In this document: piece by piece, positions 28,089 to 36,436 of the stretch | Layout: the number at the start of each line of letters is the position of its first letter | Numbering within the stretch: position 1 is the first letter of the stretch | Assembly: GCA_964580105.1 (NCBI GenBank) | Contig: CAZOJJ010000016.1 | Coordinates: 1-59,364, forward strand | From: CAZOJJ01 sp964580105 | Lineage (GTDB): Bacteria; Bacteroidota; Rhodothermia; Rhodothermales; Rubricoccaceae | Direction: 5' to 3' | DNA length: 59,364 bases | Notes under the pieces: model-generated | Seen by the model: the letters and a program-made list of their open reading frames with translations, nothing else | Database searches by the model: none | What the model was told of the DNA's origin: nothing | Program-made: the position numbers and the translations under genes

Positions 28089-31000
28089 TCAGCCCTCCTC
28101 GCGCGCCTGCCGCTCGGGGAGCGAGACGACGAACGTGGCCCCCTCGCCGTCGCGGCTCTCCAGGCGGAGGCCGCCGCCGTGGCCCTGCGTGACGATCTCG
28201 TAGGAGAGCGAGAGGCCGAGGCCGGTGCCGGAGCCCGTCGCCTTCGTGGTGAAGAACGGCTCGAAGATGCGGCGGCGGAGGGCGTCCGGGATGCCCGGCC
28301 CGTTGTCGGCCACGTGGATCTCGACGCGGTCGCCGGCGCGCCGGGTACGGACGGTGACGACGGGCTCGTAGGCGGCCCCGTCCGCCTTCGCGCGGCCGTT
28401 GACGGCGTCGAAGGCGTTGCTGAGCAGGTTGATGAGGACGCGGCCCATCTCCTGCGGGACGAGTTCGGCCTCGCCCGCGTCCGGCGCCAGGTCGCGTTCG
28501 AGCGTGACGCGGAAGTCGGCGTCCTTGGCGCGCATGCCGTGGTAGGCGAGGTTGGCGTACTCCTCCACGAACGCGTTGACGTCCACGCGGACGGGCTCGC
28601 CGGTGCCGCCGCGCGAGTGCTGGAGCATGGCGTGGACGATGCGGTCGGCGCGGCGGCCGTGCTCGTGGATGCGCCGGGCGTTCTCGCGGAGGTCCTCCAG
28701 CAGGCCCTGCACGACGGGCAGCACGTCGGAGAGGGGCTGATCGGGATGGGCGTTGAGTTCGTCGCGCAGCTCGTCGGCGAGGTCCACGCTCAGGTCGGCG
28801 AAGTTGTTGACGAAGTTGAGCGGGTTCTTGATCTCGTGCGCGATGCCGGCCGTGAGCTGCCCGAGGCTGGCCAGCTTCTCGGCCTGGACGAGCTGGGCCT
28901 GCGTGGCCTTGAGGTGCCGGTGGCTCTCCTCCAGCGCGGCGTAGGCCTCGCGCAGCTCGCGCGCGCGCTCGAGCTCGACCGCCTTCCGCTCGTTCTCGAC
29001 CTTGAGCACGCGGGACTCCGCCTCGGCCATCTCGGCCCGCAGCTCGGCCTCGCGGCGCTCGGCGCGCTCGCGCTCCTTTCGGAGCAGCCGTTGCCGCTGC
29101 CAGCGGTCCGCCCCCACGAGGAGGCCGACGAAGACGAGGGCGTAGAGGAGGTAGGCCCAGCCCGTCCGCCACCACGGCGGGGCGACGAACACGCGGAGGG
29201 CCAGCGGCTCGGGCGTCTCGACGTTGTAGGCGCTCCACGCCTTGACGAGGAGGGTGTAGCGGCCGGGGTCGAGGTTGGTGTAGGTCACCTGCCGGGCCGT
29301 CCCCATCTCGCGCCACTCGCGGTCGAAGCCCTCCAGGCGGACGGCGTAGCGGTTGCGGCCGGGGTCGGAGAAGTGGAGCGCGGCGAACTCGAACGTGACC
29401 ACCTCGTCGTCGGGCCCGAGGTAGACGGCCTCGACCGTGGGGGCGGCGGCGCGGAGGGCGGCCTCCTCGCCCGGCACCACGTCCTCGTTGAGGATCTGCA
29501 CGCCGACGAGGGCGATCTGCGGCGGGTGCGGGTTGCCCGCCGTGACGTCGCCCGGGTCGAACTCGATGAGGCCGTCGGCCGAGCCGAAGAGCATGTCGCC
29601 CTCGGCCGTGAGGAGCGCGGCGCCGTTGAGGTCGCGCAGGCCGGCGAAGCCGTCGGTGCCGAAGGGGCGGAACGTGTCGGGGATGGGGTCGAAGCGGGCG
29701 AGCCCCTGGCTCGTGCTCAGCCAGAGGTAGCCGTCGTCCTCCAGGATGGCGTGGACGGTGTTGCCGGGGAGGTCGCTGTTGGACTCGGTGTAGCGGGTGA
29801 AGCCGGCCTCGGGCGCGGCGGGGTCGAAACGGTTGAGCCCGCCGCCCTCGGTGCCGATCCAGAGCGTCCCGTCGGCGTCGGCGAGGAGGGAGAGGACGGT
29901 GCCGTCGGAGAGGCTCGCCGGGTCGTTCGGGTCGTGGGGAAAGTGGGTGAAGTGGCCGCCGCCTGCCTCGCTGTCGAGCCGGTCGAGGCCGCCGTAGCTG
30001 CCTATCCAGAGTGTGCCGTCGGGCGCGAGGGCTACCGCCCGCACGAGATCGTTGCTCAGGCTGTTCGGGCGCGCCGGCTCGTGGGTGAAGAAGTCGAGCC
30101 TACCCGTCTCGGGATCGAGGCGGCCGAGGCCGCGCTCCAGCGTGCCCACCCAGAGCGTGCCCGCGTCGTCCTCCACGATGGCCGACACCACGGTGGGTTT
30201 GGGGCCGACGAGGGTGAAGGCGCTCCGGCCGTCGAACCGGTAGAGCCCACTCTGGAGGCCGACCCAGAGCGTGCCCTCGCGGCTCTCGTAGAGGGCGGTG
30301 ACGCCGTCGCCCCCCGGCGTGGCGACGTGGGCATAGGCCGTGCGGGTCGAGTCGGTGCGGTCGAGCCCCTCGTCGGTGCCGACCCAAACGACGCCGTCGC
30401 GCGTCTGGGCCAGGGCGAGGACGGTGTTGCTGACGAGGCTGGAGGCGCGGCCGGGCTCGTGCCGGTGAACCACGAAGGCGCGGCGCCCGCGGTCGAACCA
30501 GTCGAGCCCGTTGTAGGTGCCGATCCAGAGCACGCCCTGGCGGTCCCCCCTGATGGTCCGCACGTAGTTGTCGCTCAGGCTCTCCGGGACGCCCCGCTCG
30601 GCGCGGAAGACCTGGCGCGTGCCGTCGGGGCGGAGGACGTGGAGGCCGTCGCCGGCCGTGCCGACCCAGAGCGTGCCGTCGGGGTCTTCGTAGAGGCCGA
30701 GGACGATGCCGGCGTTGAACCGCTCGACGGTGAGTTCGACCGGTGTGAAGGTGCCCGCCGTCGGGTCGAACGCGCTGAGGCCGCCGCCGAGGGAGCCCAC
30801 CCACAGGCCGCCGGCCCGCCGGTTCGCCAGCGCCGCGACGACGTTGGCCGGGCCTTCGGCCGGATTGCGGAACACCGCGAAGGCGCCGGAAGCCGGATCG
30901 AAGCGGTTGAGGCCGTCCTGCGTTCCCACCCAGAGGCGTCCCTGCGCATCGACGTGGAGGGCGAGGACGGCGTCGTGGCTGAGCGAGCGCGGGTCGTTCG

Positions 31001-31562
31001 GGGCGTGCCGGAAGCGGGTGAAGCGGCCCACCTCGGGGTCGAGGCGGGCGAGGCCGCTGGCGGTCCCGGCCCAGAGCGCCCCGTCCGGGGTGATGGCGAG
31101 GGCGCGCACCTCGTCGCTGGGCAGGCTGGCCGGGTCGTCCGGGTCGTGGCGGAAGGCGACGAACGTCTCCGTGGCGGGGTCGAAGCGGTTGAGGCCGCCG
31201 TCGGAGGTGCCCACCCAGAGGTAGCCGTCGGCATCCTCCTGCAGGCTCATCACGATGTTGTCGGCGAGCGAGGAGGAGTCGTCGTCGGCGTGGCGGAATT
31301 CGGCGACCTCGTAGCCGTCGAAGCGGTTGAGCCCGTCGATGGTGCCCACCCAGAGGAAGCCGCGCACGTCCTGGAGGAGCGCGTTGACCTTCCCCGCCGA
31401 GAGTCCGTCCTCCCCGGCCCGGAGGTGCTTGAAGGCGACGCTCGGCGCGCGGTCCTGCGCCCGCACCGACGCGGCCGCGGCAAGGAGCGTCAGGGCGAGG
31501 GCGACCCCCCACACCCGGTGCGCTGCGGCCGGCCGGCCAGGAACCCGAGCTCCGGTGCGCAT
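28089..31562 (-). CDS. Periplasmic-propeller sensor histidine kinase
   Basis: The protein has 1157 residues and a signal anchor (residues 17-36). Two seven-bladed Reg_prop propellers follow, with repeated LWVGT...GLNRFD motifs every 45-50 residues (about 35-690), then a Y_Y_Y domain (VRLEGFDREWREMG, VTYTNLDPGRYTLLV), one membrane helix (WAYLLYALVFVGLLVG) and a long coiled coil. The kinase core has His909 in IAHEIKNPLNFVNNF and ATPase motifs VADNGPGIPD and GSGTGLGLSL. Unlike classical hybrid systems of Bacteroidota it lacks a receiver and AraC domain. The likely partner is the receiver-cyclase encoded 13 bp upstream. Such sensors often detect carbohydrates or other polymers. Confidence 0.92.
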   Translation of the reverse strand: MRTGARVPGRPAAAHRVWGVALALTLLAAAASVRAQDRAPSVAFKHLRAGEDGLSAGKVNALLQDVRGFLWVGTIDGLNRFDGYEVAEFRHADDDSSSLADNIVMSLQEDADGYLWVGTSDGGLNRFDPATETFVAFRHDPDDPASLPSDEVRALAITPDGALWAGTASGLARLDPEVGRFTRFRHAPNDPRSLSHDAVLALHVDAQGRLWVGTQDGLNRFDPASGAFAVFRNPAEGPANVVAALANRRAGGLWVGSLGGGLSAFDPTAGTFTPVELTVERFNAGIVLGLYEDPDGTLWVGTAGDGLHVLRPDGTRQVFRAERGVPESLSDNYVRTIRGDRQGVLWIGTYNGLDWFDRGRRAFVVHRHEPGRASSLVSNTVLALAQTRDGVVWVGTDEGLDRTDSTRTAYAHVATPGGDGVTALYESREGTLWVGLQSGLYRFDGRSAFTLVGPKPTVVSAIVEDDAGTLWVGTLERGLGRLDPETGRLDFFTHEPARPNSLSNDLVRAVALAPDGTLWIGSYGGLDRLDSEAGGGHFTHFPHDPNDPASLSDGTVLSLLADADGTLWIGTEGGGLNRFDPAAPEAGFTRYTESNSDLPGNTVHAILEDDGYLWLSTSQGLARFDPIPDTFRPFGTDGFAGLRDLNGAALLTAEGDMLFGSADGLIEFDPGDVTAGNPHPPQIALVGVQILNEDVVPGEEAALRAAAPTVEAVYLGPDDEVVTFEFAALHFSDPGRNRYAVRLEGFDREWREMGTARQVTYTNLDPGRYTLLVKAWSAYNVETPEPLALRVFVAPPWWRTGWAYLLYALVFVGLLVGADRWQRQRLLRKERERAERREAELRAEMAEAESRVLKVENERKAVELERARELREAYAALEESHRHLKATQAQLVQAEKLASLGQLTAGIAHEIKNPLNFVNNFADLSVDLADELRDELNAHPDQPLSDVLPVVQGLLEDLRENARRIHEHGRRADRIVHAMLQHSRGGTGEPVRVDVNAFVEEYANLAYHGMRAKDADFRVTLERDLAPDAGEAELVPQEMGRVLINLLSNAFDAVNGRAKADGAAYEPVVTVRTRRAGDRVEIHVADNGPGIPDALRRRIFEPFFTTKATGSGTGLGLSLSYEIVTQGHGGGLRLESRDGEGATFVVSLPERQAREEG

Positions 31563-31575
31563 CGGACCCGCCGCC

Positions 31576-33018
31576 TCAGGCTGCGACTTCGGAGGTCGGG
31601 CCCGTGCCGGCCGTCCGGTAACGGCGGAGCGCGACGGCGGCCTCCTCGGGCACCGACGAGAACAGCACCGTCAGCATCGGGCCGCCCACGCTGCTCGTCT
31701 CGGACTCGACGACCTTCGCGTAGACGTCGCCCGTCTCGCCCGCGCCGTCGGGGTCGAGGGGGATCATCAGCTTGACGTCGCTGCGCGGCAGCACGGGCGC
31801 GGCCGTGAGCACGACGGCGCCCGTCTCGGAGAGCCGCACGATCTCGGCCTTGCGGGGCTCGCCCGCGAGTGTCTTGCCATCCAGGACGGCGTAGCGACAC
31901 GGGATGGGCACGGCCAGCGGCTCCATCGGCGACGAGGCCGTCTCCGGCACGTCGAGCCCGTAGTCCCCGCCGACGCCGGCCACGAAGTGGACCGTGACGG
32001 GCTCGGCGAACCCCTTCATCGCCACCTCGCGGGTGGACCCGATGCGGACGGTCGGCCCGGCCGCCTCGCGCGCCGCCGTCGTGATGACGATTTCGCCCGG
32101 CCCGGCCAGCGACTGGATGCGGCTCGTGAGGTTGACCGGGCTGCCGACGACGCCGTACTTCGCGCGTCGCTCCGAGCCGATGTTGCCGACGACGACTTCG
32201 CCCGTGTTCACGCCGATGCCCATCGCCAGCTCGGGCAGGCCGCGCTCGGCCAGCGCCTCGTTCACCTCCTTCATCGCCCGCTGCATGGCCACGGCGCACG
32301 CGACGGCGCGCTCGGCGTGGTCCTCCCGCTGGATGGGCGCCCCGAAGATGACGAGGATGGCGTCCCCGATGAACTCGTCGATGGTGCCGCCGTAGGCGTC
32401 GATGATCTCGGTCATCTTGCCGAGGTAGACGTTGAGCAGCTCCACGACGCGCTCGGGCTCGGTCCGCTCGGAGAGGGCGGAGAACCCGCTGAGGTCGCTC
32501 ATGAGCACGCTCACCGCGCGGCGCTCGCCGCCGAGGGCGAGGGCGGCGGGGTCCGCCAGGACGGCCTTGGCGATCTCGTCGGAGAGGTAACGGCCGATGG
32601 CCTGCCGCACGAAGTCGGCCTGCCGCTCGCGCTCGACGAGCTCGCGGGCGTTGTTGATGGTAACCTCGAGGTCGCCGAGGTCGATGGGCTTGGTGAGGAA
32701 GTCGAAGGCCCCCTCGTTCATGGCCGTGCGGATGTTCTCCATGTCGCCGTAGGCCGTGACGACGATGGCCTTGTGCTGGCGCTCGCGCTGGCGGAGGTGG
32801 CGGAGCAGCGTGAGGCCGTCCATCCGGGGCATGTTGAGATCGGTGACGACGATCTCGATGTCGGGGCGCGCATCGAGCCGTTCGAGCGCCTCGACGCCGT
32901 CGCCCGCGAAGTCGAGTTCGAGCGTCCCCTCGCGGACGTGGGACCGGAACTTCTGGCGGATGAGTGGCGCCAGGTCGGGCTCGTCGTCGACGAAGAGGAT
33001 CTTGAGGGAGGCCTCCAT
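31576..33018 (-). CDS. Response regulator with class III adenylate/guanylate cyclase and PilZ-like end
   Basis: The receiver domain covers residues 5-125 with phospho-acceptor Asp60 (VVTDLNMPRMDG). The class III cyclase domain covers about 165-345, with the two metal-binding Asp at 175 (MSDLSGFSALSE) and 219 (FIGDAILVIFGAP) and the strand AKYGVVGSPVNLTSRIQ. The usual Gly-Asp before Val-Asn is Gly-Ser-Pro here, so the choice between ATP and GTP is uncertain. The C-terminal 100 residues resemble a PilZ barrel (RKAEIVRLSETGAVV) without a clear RxxxR motif. It forms an operon with the propeller kinase, so phosphorylation by that kinase is likely to control cyclic-nucleotide production. Confidence 0.88.
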   Translation of the reverse strand: MEASLKILFVDDEPDLAPLIRQKFRSHVREGTLELDFAGDGVEALERLDARPDIEIVVTDLNMPRMDGLTLLRHLRQRERQHKAIVVTAYGDMENIRTAMNEGAFDFLTKPIDLGDLEVTINNARELVERERQADFVRQAIGRYLSDEIAKAVLADPAALALGGERRAVSVLMSDLSGFSALSERTEPERVVELLNVYLGKMTEIIDAYGGTIDEFIGDAILVIFGAPIQREDHAERAVACAVAMQRAMKEVNEALAERGLPELAMGIGVNTGEVVVGNIGSERRAKYGVVGSPVNLTSRIQSLAGPGEIVITTAAREAAGPTVRIGSTREVAMKGFAEPVTVHFVAGVGGDYGLDVPETASSPMEPLAVPIPCRYAVLDGKTLAGEPRKAEIVRLSETGAVVLTAAPVLPRSDVKLMIPLDPDGAGETGDVYAKVVESETSSVGGPMLTVLFSSVPEEAAVALRRYRTAGTGPTSEVAA

Positions 33019-33043
33019 AGGCCGGAGCGGGCGTGAGGGGGAG

Positions 33044-33074
33044 TAAGGTAGAAGCCGTGCAGCGCCGGTGCCAA
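33044..33074 (-). promoter_or_regulatory. Candidate promoter of the cyclase-kinase operon
   Basis: On the minus strand TTGG begins at 33074 and TACCTTA lies at 33050-33044 (20 bp between TTGG and TA), 25 bases before the start codon. The -33 box lies in a 15-bp unit that is tandemly duplicated, so a second TTGG lies 15 bp further upstream. Confidence 0.45.
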
Positions 33075-33098
33075 GCGGGAACCTGCCAAGCGGGAACC
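33069..33098. repeat. 15-bp tandem duplication that carries a -33-like TTGG
   Basis: tgccaagcgggaacc occurs at 33069-33083 and 33084-33098, both exact. The remainder of the 33019-33303 spacer (about 285 bp) holds the cyclase promoter and the start region of the MltD-like gene; no gene is seen. Confidence 0.9.
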
Positions 33099-33303
33099 GT
33101 GCCGGGCGTGGGGGGAGCCGTACGCAGGGGGGAGCGGGCGCGTTTCATGGGGACGGCGTGGAGGCCCGGTGCGGAGGCGATGAAGGGCGGAGTAGCGTTC
33201 GGTGAAGAGAAGGCGGGGGGCGTCGTTTGGCCCGGTCCTCGCCCGTGAAGCGGTCTTACCCTTGGCGCTTTCCCTGCCGCTGGACGTTCCACCACTGTCC
33301 GCT

Positions 33304-34302
33304 ATGCTGCACGCTCCCCGTCTGCCTCGCGCTCGCCGCGTGCTTCCCGCCGCCTTCGTTCTGCTGGTCTGCTCCGGCCCGGCGCGGGCTACGACGACGG
33401 CCGCCGCGCCGGTTGTCGCCGACTCCACGGAGGCCCCGAGTTGGGCGGCCCAGATCGTCGCCGCGCGCCGGCTCGTGGCCGAAGCCGAGGCGGCGCTGCA
33501 CCCCGCCGAGGCCGCCCGCCTCGCCACGCAGGCCCTCCGCGCGACGCGGGCGCTCACGGCCCTGCCCGGCTTCGACCAGGACCCCGACCTCCGGCGCCTC
33601 GCCCTCGACGCTCAGGCCGTCTATGAGCGCCACCACGGTCCCGTCCGGCCGGATGCTCTCTCCGTCGAGGAGCTGGGCGTCCTGCGCGGCGAGGCGCTCG
33701 CGGCGCTCGGCGTGGGCCATGCCGCCCTCATCGCGGACGTGGCCGAGCCGATGCTGCCGTCCGCACTTCGGGTGCCCGAACACGCCGAGGCCCTCGTGGC
33801 GCAGCAGGCCCGCCTCTTGCAGCGTTCCTTCCGGAGCTACCGCGCCGTGCAGCGCCGGGGCGCGCGCTACTTCCCGATGATCGAGCAGGCGCTGACGCGG
33901 CGCGGCCTCCCGGCCGAGCTGAAGTACCTGCCCGTGATCGAGAGCGGGCTCAATCCGGGAGCCGTCAGCAGCGCCGGTGCCATCGGCCTGTGGCAGCTGC
34001 TCCCCTCCACCGGCGCCATGTACGGATACGGCGAGGGCGCGCTCTACCACCCCGCGCGCTCGACGCAGGCTGCCACCCGCTACCTCGCCGACCTCGGCGA
34101 ACTGTTCGGCGGCGACTGGCACCTCGCGCTGGCGGCCTACAACTGCGGCCCCGGCCGCGTGCAGGGGCTCGTCCGCCGTCTGGAACGGCGCCTCGGCCGC
34201 ACGCCGACGTTCTGGGATCTGTATCCGCACCTCCCGGCCGAAACGCGCGCCTACGTGCCGCGCTTCATCGCCGTCGCACGCGCGCTGGAGGACGTGGCGT
34301 AG
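33304..34302 (+). CDS. MltD-like lytic transglycosylase
   Basis: A signal peptide (residues 1-31) is followed by a helical region of about 140 residues and a Slt-type domain. The catalytic Glu lies in LPVIESGLNPGAVSSAGAIGLWQLLPSTG. Further family motifs are ATRYLADLGELFGGDWHLALAAYNCGPGRV and AYVPRFIAVARAL. No LysM repeats follow, so it is a short member of the MltD group. It cleaves peptidoglycan glycan strands in the periplasm. ATG 33304 was chosen because it starts the signal peptide. Confidence 0.88.
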   Translation: MLHAPRLPRARRVLPAAFVLLVCSGPARATTTAAAPVVADSTEAPSWAAQIVAARRLVAEAEAALHPAEAARLATQALRATRALTALPGFDQDPDLRRLALDAQAVYERHHGPVRPDALSVEELGVLRGEALAALGVGHAALIADVAEPMLPSALRVPEHAEALVAQQARLLQRSFRSYRAVQRRGARYFPMIEQALTRRGLPAELKYLPVIESGLNPGAVSSAGAIGLWQLLPSTGAMYGYGEGALYHPARSTQAATRYLADLGELFGGDWHLALAAYNCGPGRVQGLVRRLERRLGRTPTFWDLYPHLPAETRAYVPRFIAVARALEDVA

Positions 34303-34353
34303 GAAGGGGCAGGCAGCGCGCCTCGTCGCCGGATGCAGGCGGCCAAACAACAA

Positions 34354-34381
34354 CCCGCCCGGCGTGTTACCGCCGGGCGGG
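34354..34381 (+). terminator. Terminator-like hairpin after the MltD-like gene
   Basis: cccgcccggc (34354-34363) and gccgggcggg (34372-34381) form a perfect 10-bp stem around gtgttacc, about 50 bases after the stop. There is no T-run. Confidence 0.6.
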
Positions 34382-34691
34382 CTGGCAAGCAGAGAGGGCT
34401 CTGCGGTTGAGAGTCACCCCGGAGGGTGCTGCGCCTTGAAAGGCCTCCAGCGTGTGGGGTTCCGCTCCGTCCGGGTGGATCAGGCCGGGCGCTGCCCCGA
34501 GCACGGCGAAGAGTGAGGCCGTCTGCGCCTACCGTTCAGTGCCTACCGTTCAGTACGGCGCGGATCGTGACACGGATGGCTGCTGCCTCCGGTTATGCCC
34601 GCCTCGGCACCTTGCCGGACGGGCAGGCCTCACTGTCTGGGAGCCGACGGCTGCCCGACGCGTATTCCCGATCTCGTCGCCCCTCTATGCC
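34382..34691 (+). other. 310-bp intergenic region with small hairpins and a 14-bp duplication
   Basis: gcagag/ctctgc (34391-34406) and gctg-ccttgaaagg-cagc (about 34430-34453) could form small stems, and ccccggagg lies between them. gcctaccgttcagt is exactly tandem at 34527-34540 and 34541-34554. No open frame of good quality is seen. The region may be a structured leader for the protease gene, but no known riboswitch was recognised. Confidence 0.35.
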
Positions 34692-35639
34692 ATGCTCCGC
34701 CGTCTCGCTCTCCCTGTCTCACTGACCTTGCTCCTCGTTGCCGGGGTCGCGGGGTGTACCGAGTTGCTCCAGCTTCAACTCCCTCCGCTTCCCCCGCCTT
34801 CGCAGGATCCGCCCTCGCAGAACCCGACACCCCAGGACCCGGGTTCGTTCGGCGGCTGTCAGCTGGACGCAAGCTGCGGCGAGGGCCGAGCCTGGGCCGC
34901 CGAAGCCCGCTCCATCGTCAACACCCGGCTGCTCGACGACCCCGACCATCCAGGATGCACCGGAGTGCTGCTCAACAACGTGCGCGGCGACCGGACGCCG
35001 TACGTCCTCGTTGCCCGGCACTGCCGGAACGGGTCGGTGCCGAACGTGGGCGAGAACCTCAACTGGTGGACGTTCTACTTCCGCGGTCCGTCGGATCGGT
35101 GTGGAGCGCCGGTCACGAACCGGGTTGGGCCGTGCACGGAGGCAAACCGGTGCATCCGAGGCGCGACGGTCGTGGCCACGGGCTCGGCGGAAGGGGCCTA
35201 CTCCCGTTCCCGGGACTTCATGCTCTTGCGGCTCAGCCGGCCCGTTCCTGCTTCGTTCGGAGCCACCTACGCCGGATGGTCCATCGAGACGACGCCGATG
35301 CGGTCGGCCGTGGTGCTGGGGCACCCGCGCGGCCTGCCGGTCGCCATGGCGGTTTCGGACCAGCCGGTCGAACTCAACACCGTGTGCGGCGGCGGCGGTC
35401 CCATGTGGCGCATTCCGGTGGACCGGGGCCAGCTCGTGCTGGGCCAGTCGGGCTCGCCCGTCTTCGACGAGCGCCGGGCGGTGCGCGGAGTGGTGATCAC
35501 GGGCACCGGTTGCAATCACCCATCCCCCTCGTGCGCGGCGTCGCTGGCGCACAACTGGACGTTCGGGCCGCGCGGCTCCCGGCTCATCGACCATCTCGCG
35601 GGCGGCGACCCGCGCGTCCGCTCCGTCCAAGCGCGCTGA
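34692..35639 (+). CDS. Trypsin-like serine protease lipoprotein
   Basis: The lipoprotein signal ends in VAGC (Cys22) and is followed by a Pro/Gln/Ser-rich linker with a near-repeat (QDPPSQNPTPQDP). The protease domain shows the triad His110 (VARHCR), Asp175 (RSRDFMLLRL) and Ser253 (GQSGSPVFD), with eight or more Cys as in lysyl-endopeptidase-like enzymes of Bacteroidota. Specificity cannot be told from the sequence. The lipid anchor and Cys richness indicate an envelope or surface location. The start ATG 34692 was chosen for the signal peptide. Confidence 0.85.
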   Translation: MLRRLALPVSLTLLLVAGVAGCTELLQLQLPPLPPPSQDPPSQNPTPQDPGSFGGCQLDASCGEGRAWAAEARSIVNTRLLDDPDHPGCTGVLLNNVRGDRTPYVLVARHCRNGSVPNVGENLNWWTFYFRGPSDRCGAPVTNRVGPCTEANRCIRGATVVATGSAEGAYSRSRDFMLLRLSRPVPASFGATYAGWSIETTPMRSAVVLGHPRGLPVAMAVSDQPVELNTVCGGGGPMWRIPVDRGQLVLGQSGSPVFDERRAVRGVVITGTGCNHPSPSCAASLAHNWTFGPRGSRLIDHLAGGDPRVRSVQAR

Positions 35640-35646
35640 GGGCGCC

Positions 35647-35674
35647 GGTCAGTACCGCGCGGTCAGTACCGCGT
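35647..35674. repeat. 14-bp tandem duplication of the sdhB stop region
   Basis: ggtcagtaccgcgc at 35647-35660 and ggtcagtaccgcgt at 35661-35674 differ only in the last base. The second copy contains the real stop (tca on the plus strand at 35663), the first an extra copy beyond it. Confidence 0.92.
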
Positions 35675-36370
35675 GGTGACGGCCTTCCGCTTGAGCGCCG
35701 AGAGCCAGCGCGTGATGTCGATGCCCTTCGGGCAGGCCTGGACGCAGTTGAAGATGGTGTAGCACTTCCAGAGGCCGTCCTTGGAGTCGACGATCTTCAG
35801 GCGCGCCTCGGGCTCGGTGTCGCGGGAGTCGAAGACGTAGCGGTACGCCTTGAGCAGGGCGGCCGGGCCGAGGTAGTCCGGTGCGGCCCAGGTGCTCGGG
35901 CAGGAGTGCGTGCAGGCTCCGCACATGATGCACTTCGTGGCGTCCTCGATGACGGCGTGCTCCTCGGGGCTCTGGAGGCGCTCCTTCTCCGGCACCGGCT
36001 CGTCGTTGATGAGCCACGGCATGATGGCGCGGTACTTCTCGAAGAACCGGTCCTGGTCCACGACGAGGTCTTTGATGACGGGCGCGGCCGGGAGTGGCTC
36101 GAAGGTGATGGTGCCGCCGTCCTTGGCGAGGTCCTGCACGAGGACGGAGCAGGCCAGCTTGTTCTCGCCGTTGATCTTCATCGCGTCGGAGCCGCAGATG
36201 CCGTGGGCGCAGCTCTTGCGGAAGGTGAGCGTCCCGTCCAGATGCCACTTGATGTACATCAGGAGGTCGAGCGCGCGGTCCATCGGGTCCGCGGGGAGCT
36301 GGTACTCGGCCCAGTGCGGCGCGTCGTCGCGCTCGGGGTCGAACCGCTTGATCTTGACGGTGAGTTGCAT
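35663..36370 (-). CDS. sdhB: Succinate dehydrogenase iron-sulfur subunit
   Basis: SdhB passes electrons from the flavoprotein to quinone. The 235-residue protein has the [2Fe-2S] motif CAHGICGSDAM...LAC (Asp in the third position, as in E. coli), the [4Fe-4S] motif CIMCGACTHSCP and the last cluster in CYTIFNCVQACPKGI. ATG 36370 gives the conserved start MQLTVKIKRFDP; the longer frame upstream is spacer sequence. It is the last gene of sdhCDAB. Confidence 0.97.
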   Translation of the reverse strand: MQLTVKIKRFDPERDDAPHWAEYQLPADPMDRALDLLMYIKWHLDGTLTFRKSCAHGICGSDAMKINGENKLACSVLVQDLAKDGGTITFEPLPAAPVIKDLVVDQDRFFEKYRAIMPWLINDEPVPEKERLQSPEEHAVIEDATKCIMCGACTHSCPSTWAAPDYLGPAALLKAYRYVFDSRDTEPEARLKIVDSKDGLWKCYTIFNCVQACPKGIDITRWLSALKRKAVTTRY

Positions 36371-36436
36371 GGCAGCTGGCAGGGGGTAGATGGCAGGGGG
36401 TGGGGATCGCTCTCCATCCACGGCCATCATCCATCC
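36371..36436. repeat. Junction element between sdhA and sdhB
   Basis: tggcaggggg occurs at 36378-36387 and 36391-36400. gatggc (36389-36394) pairs with gccatc (36423-36428), and gtgg with ccac inside. The stem is weaker than in the other junctions. Confidence 0.5.

Noticed and set aside
27903..31775. 1290-residue open frame antisense to the propeller kinase
   Set aside because: It mirrors the kinase gene's GC-rich third positions, has Val/Glu/Gly/Arg-rich monotonous composition and no domain; the opposite strand has clear motifs.
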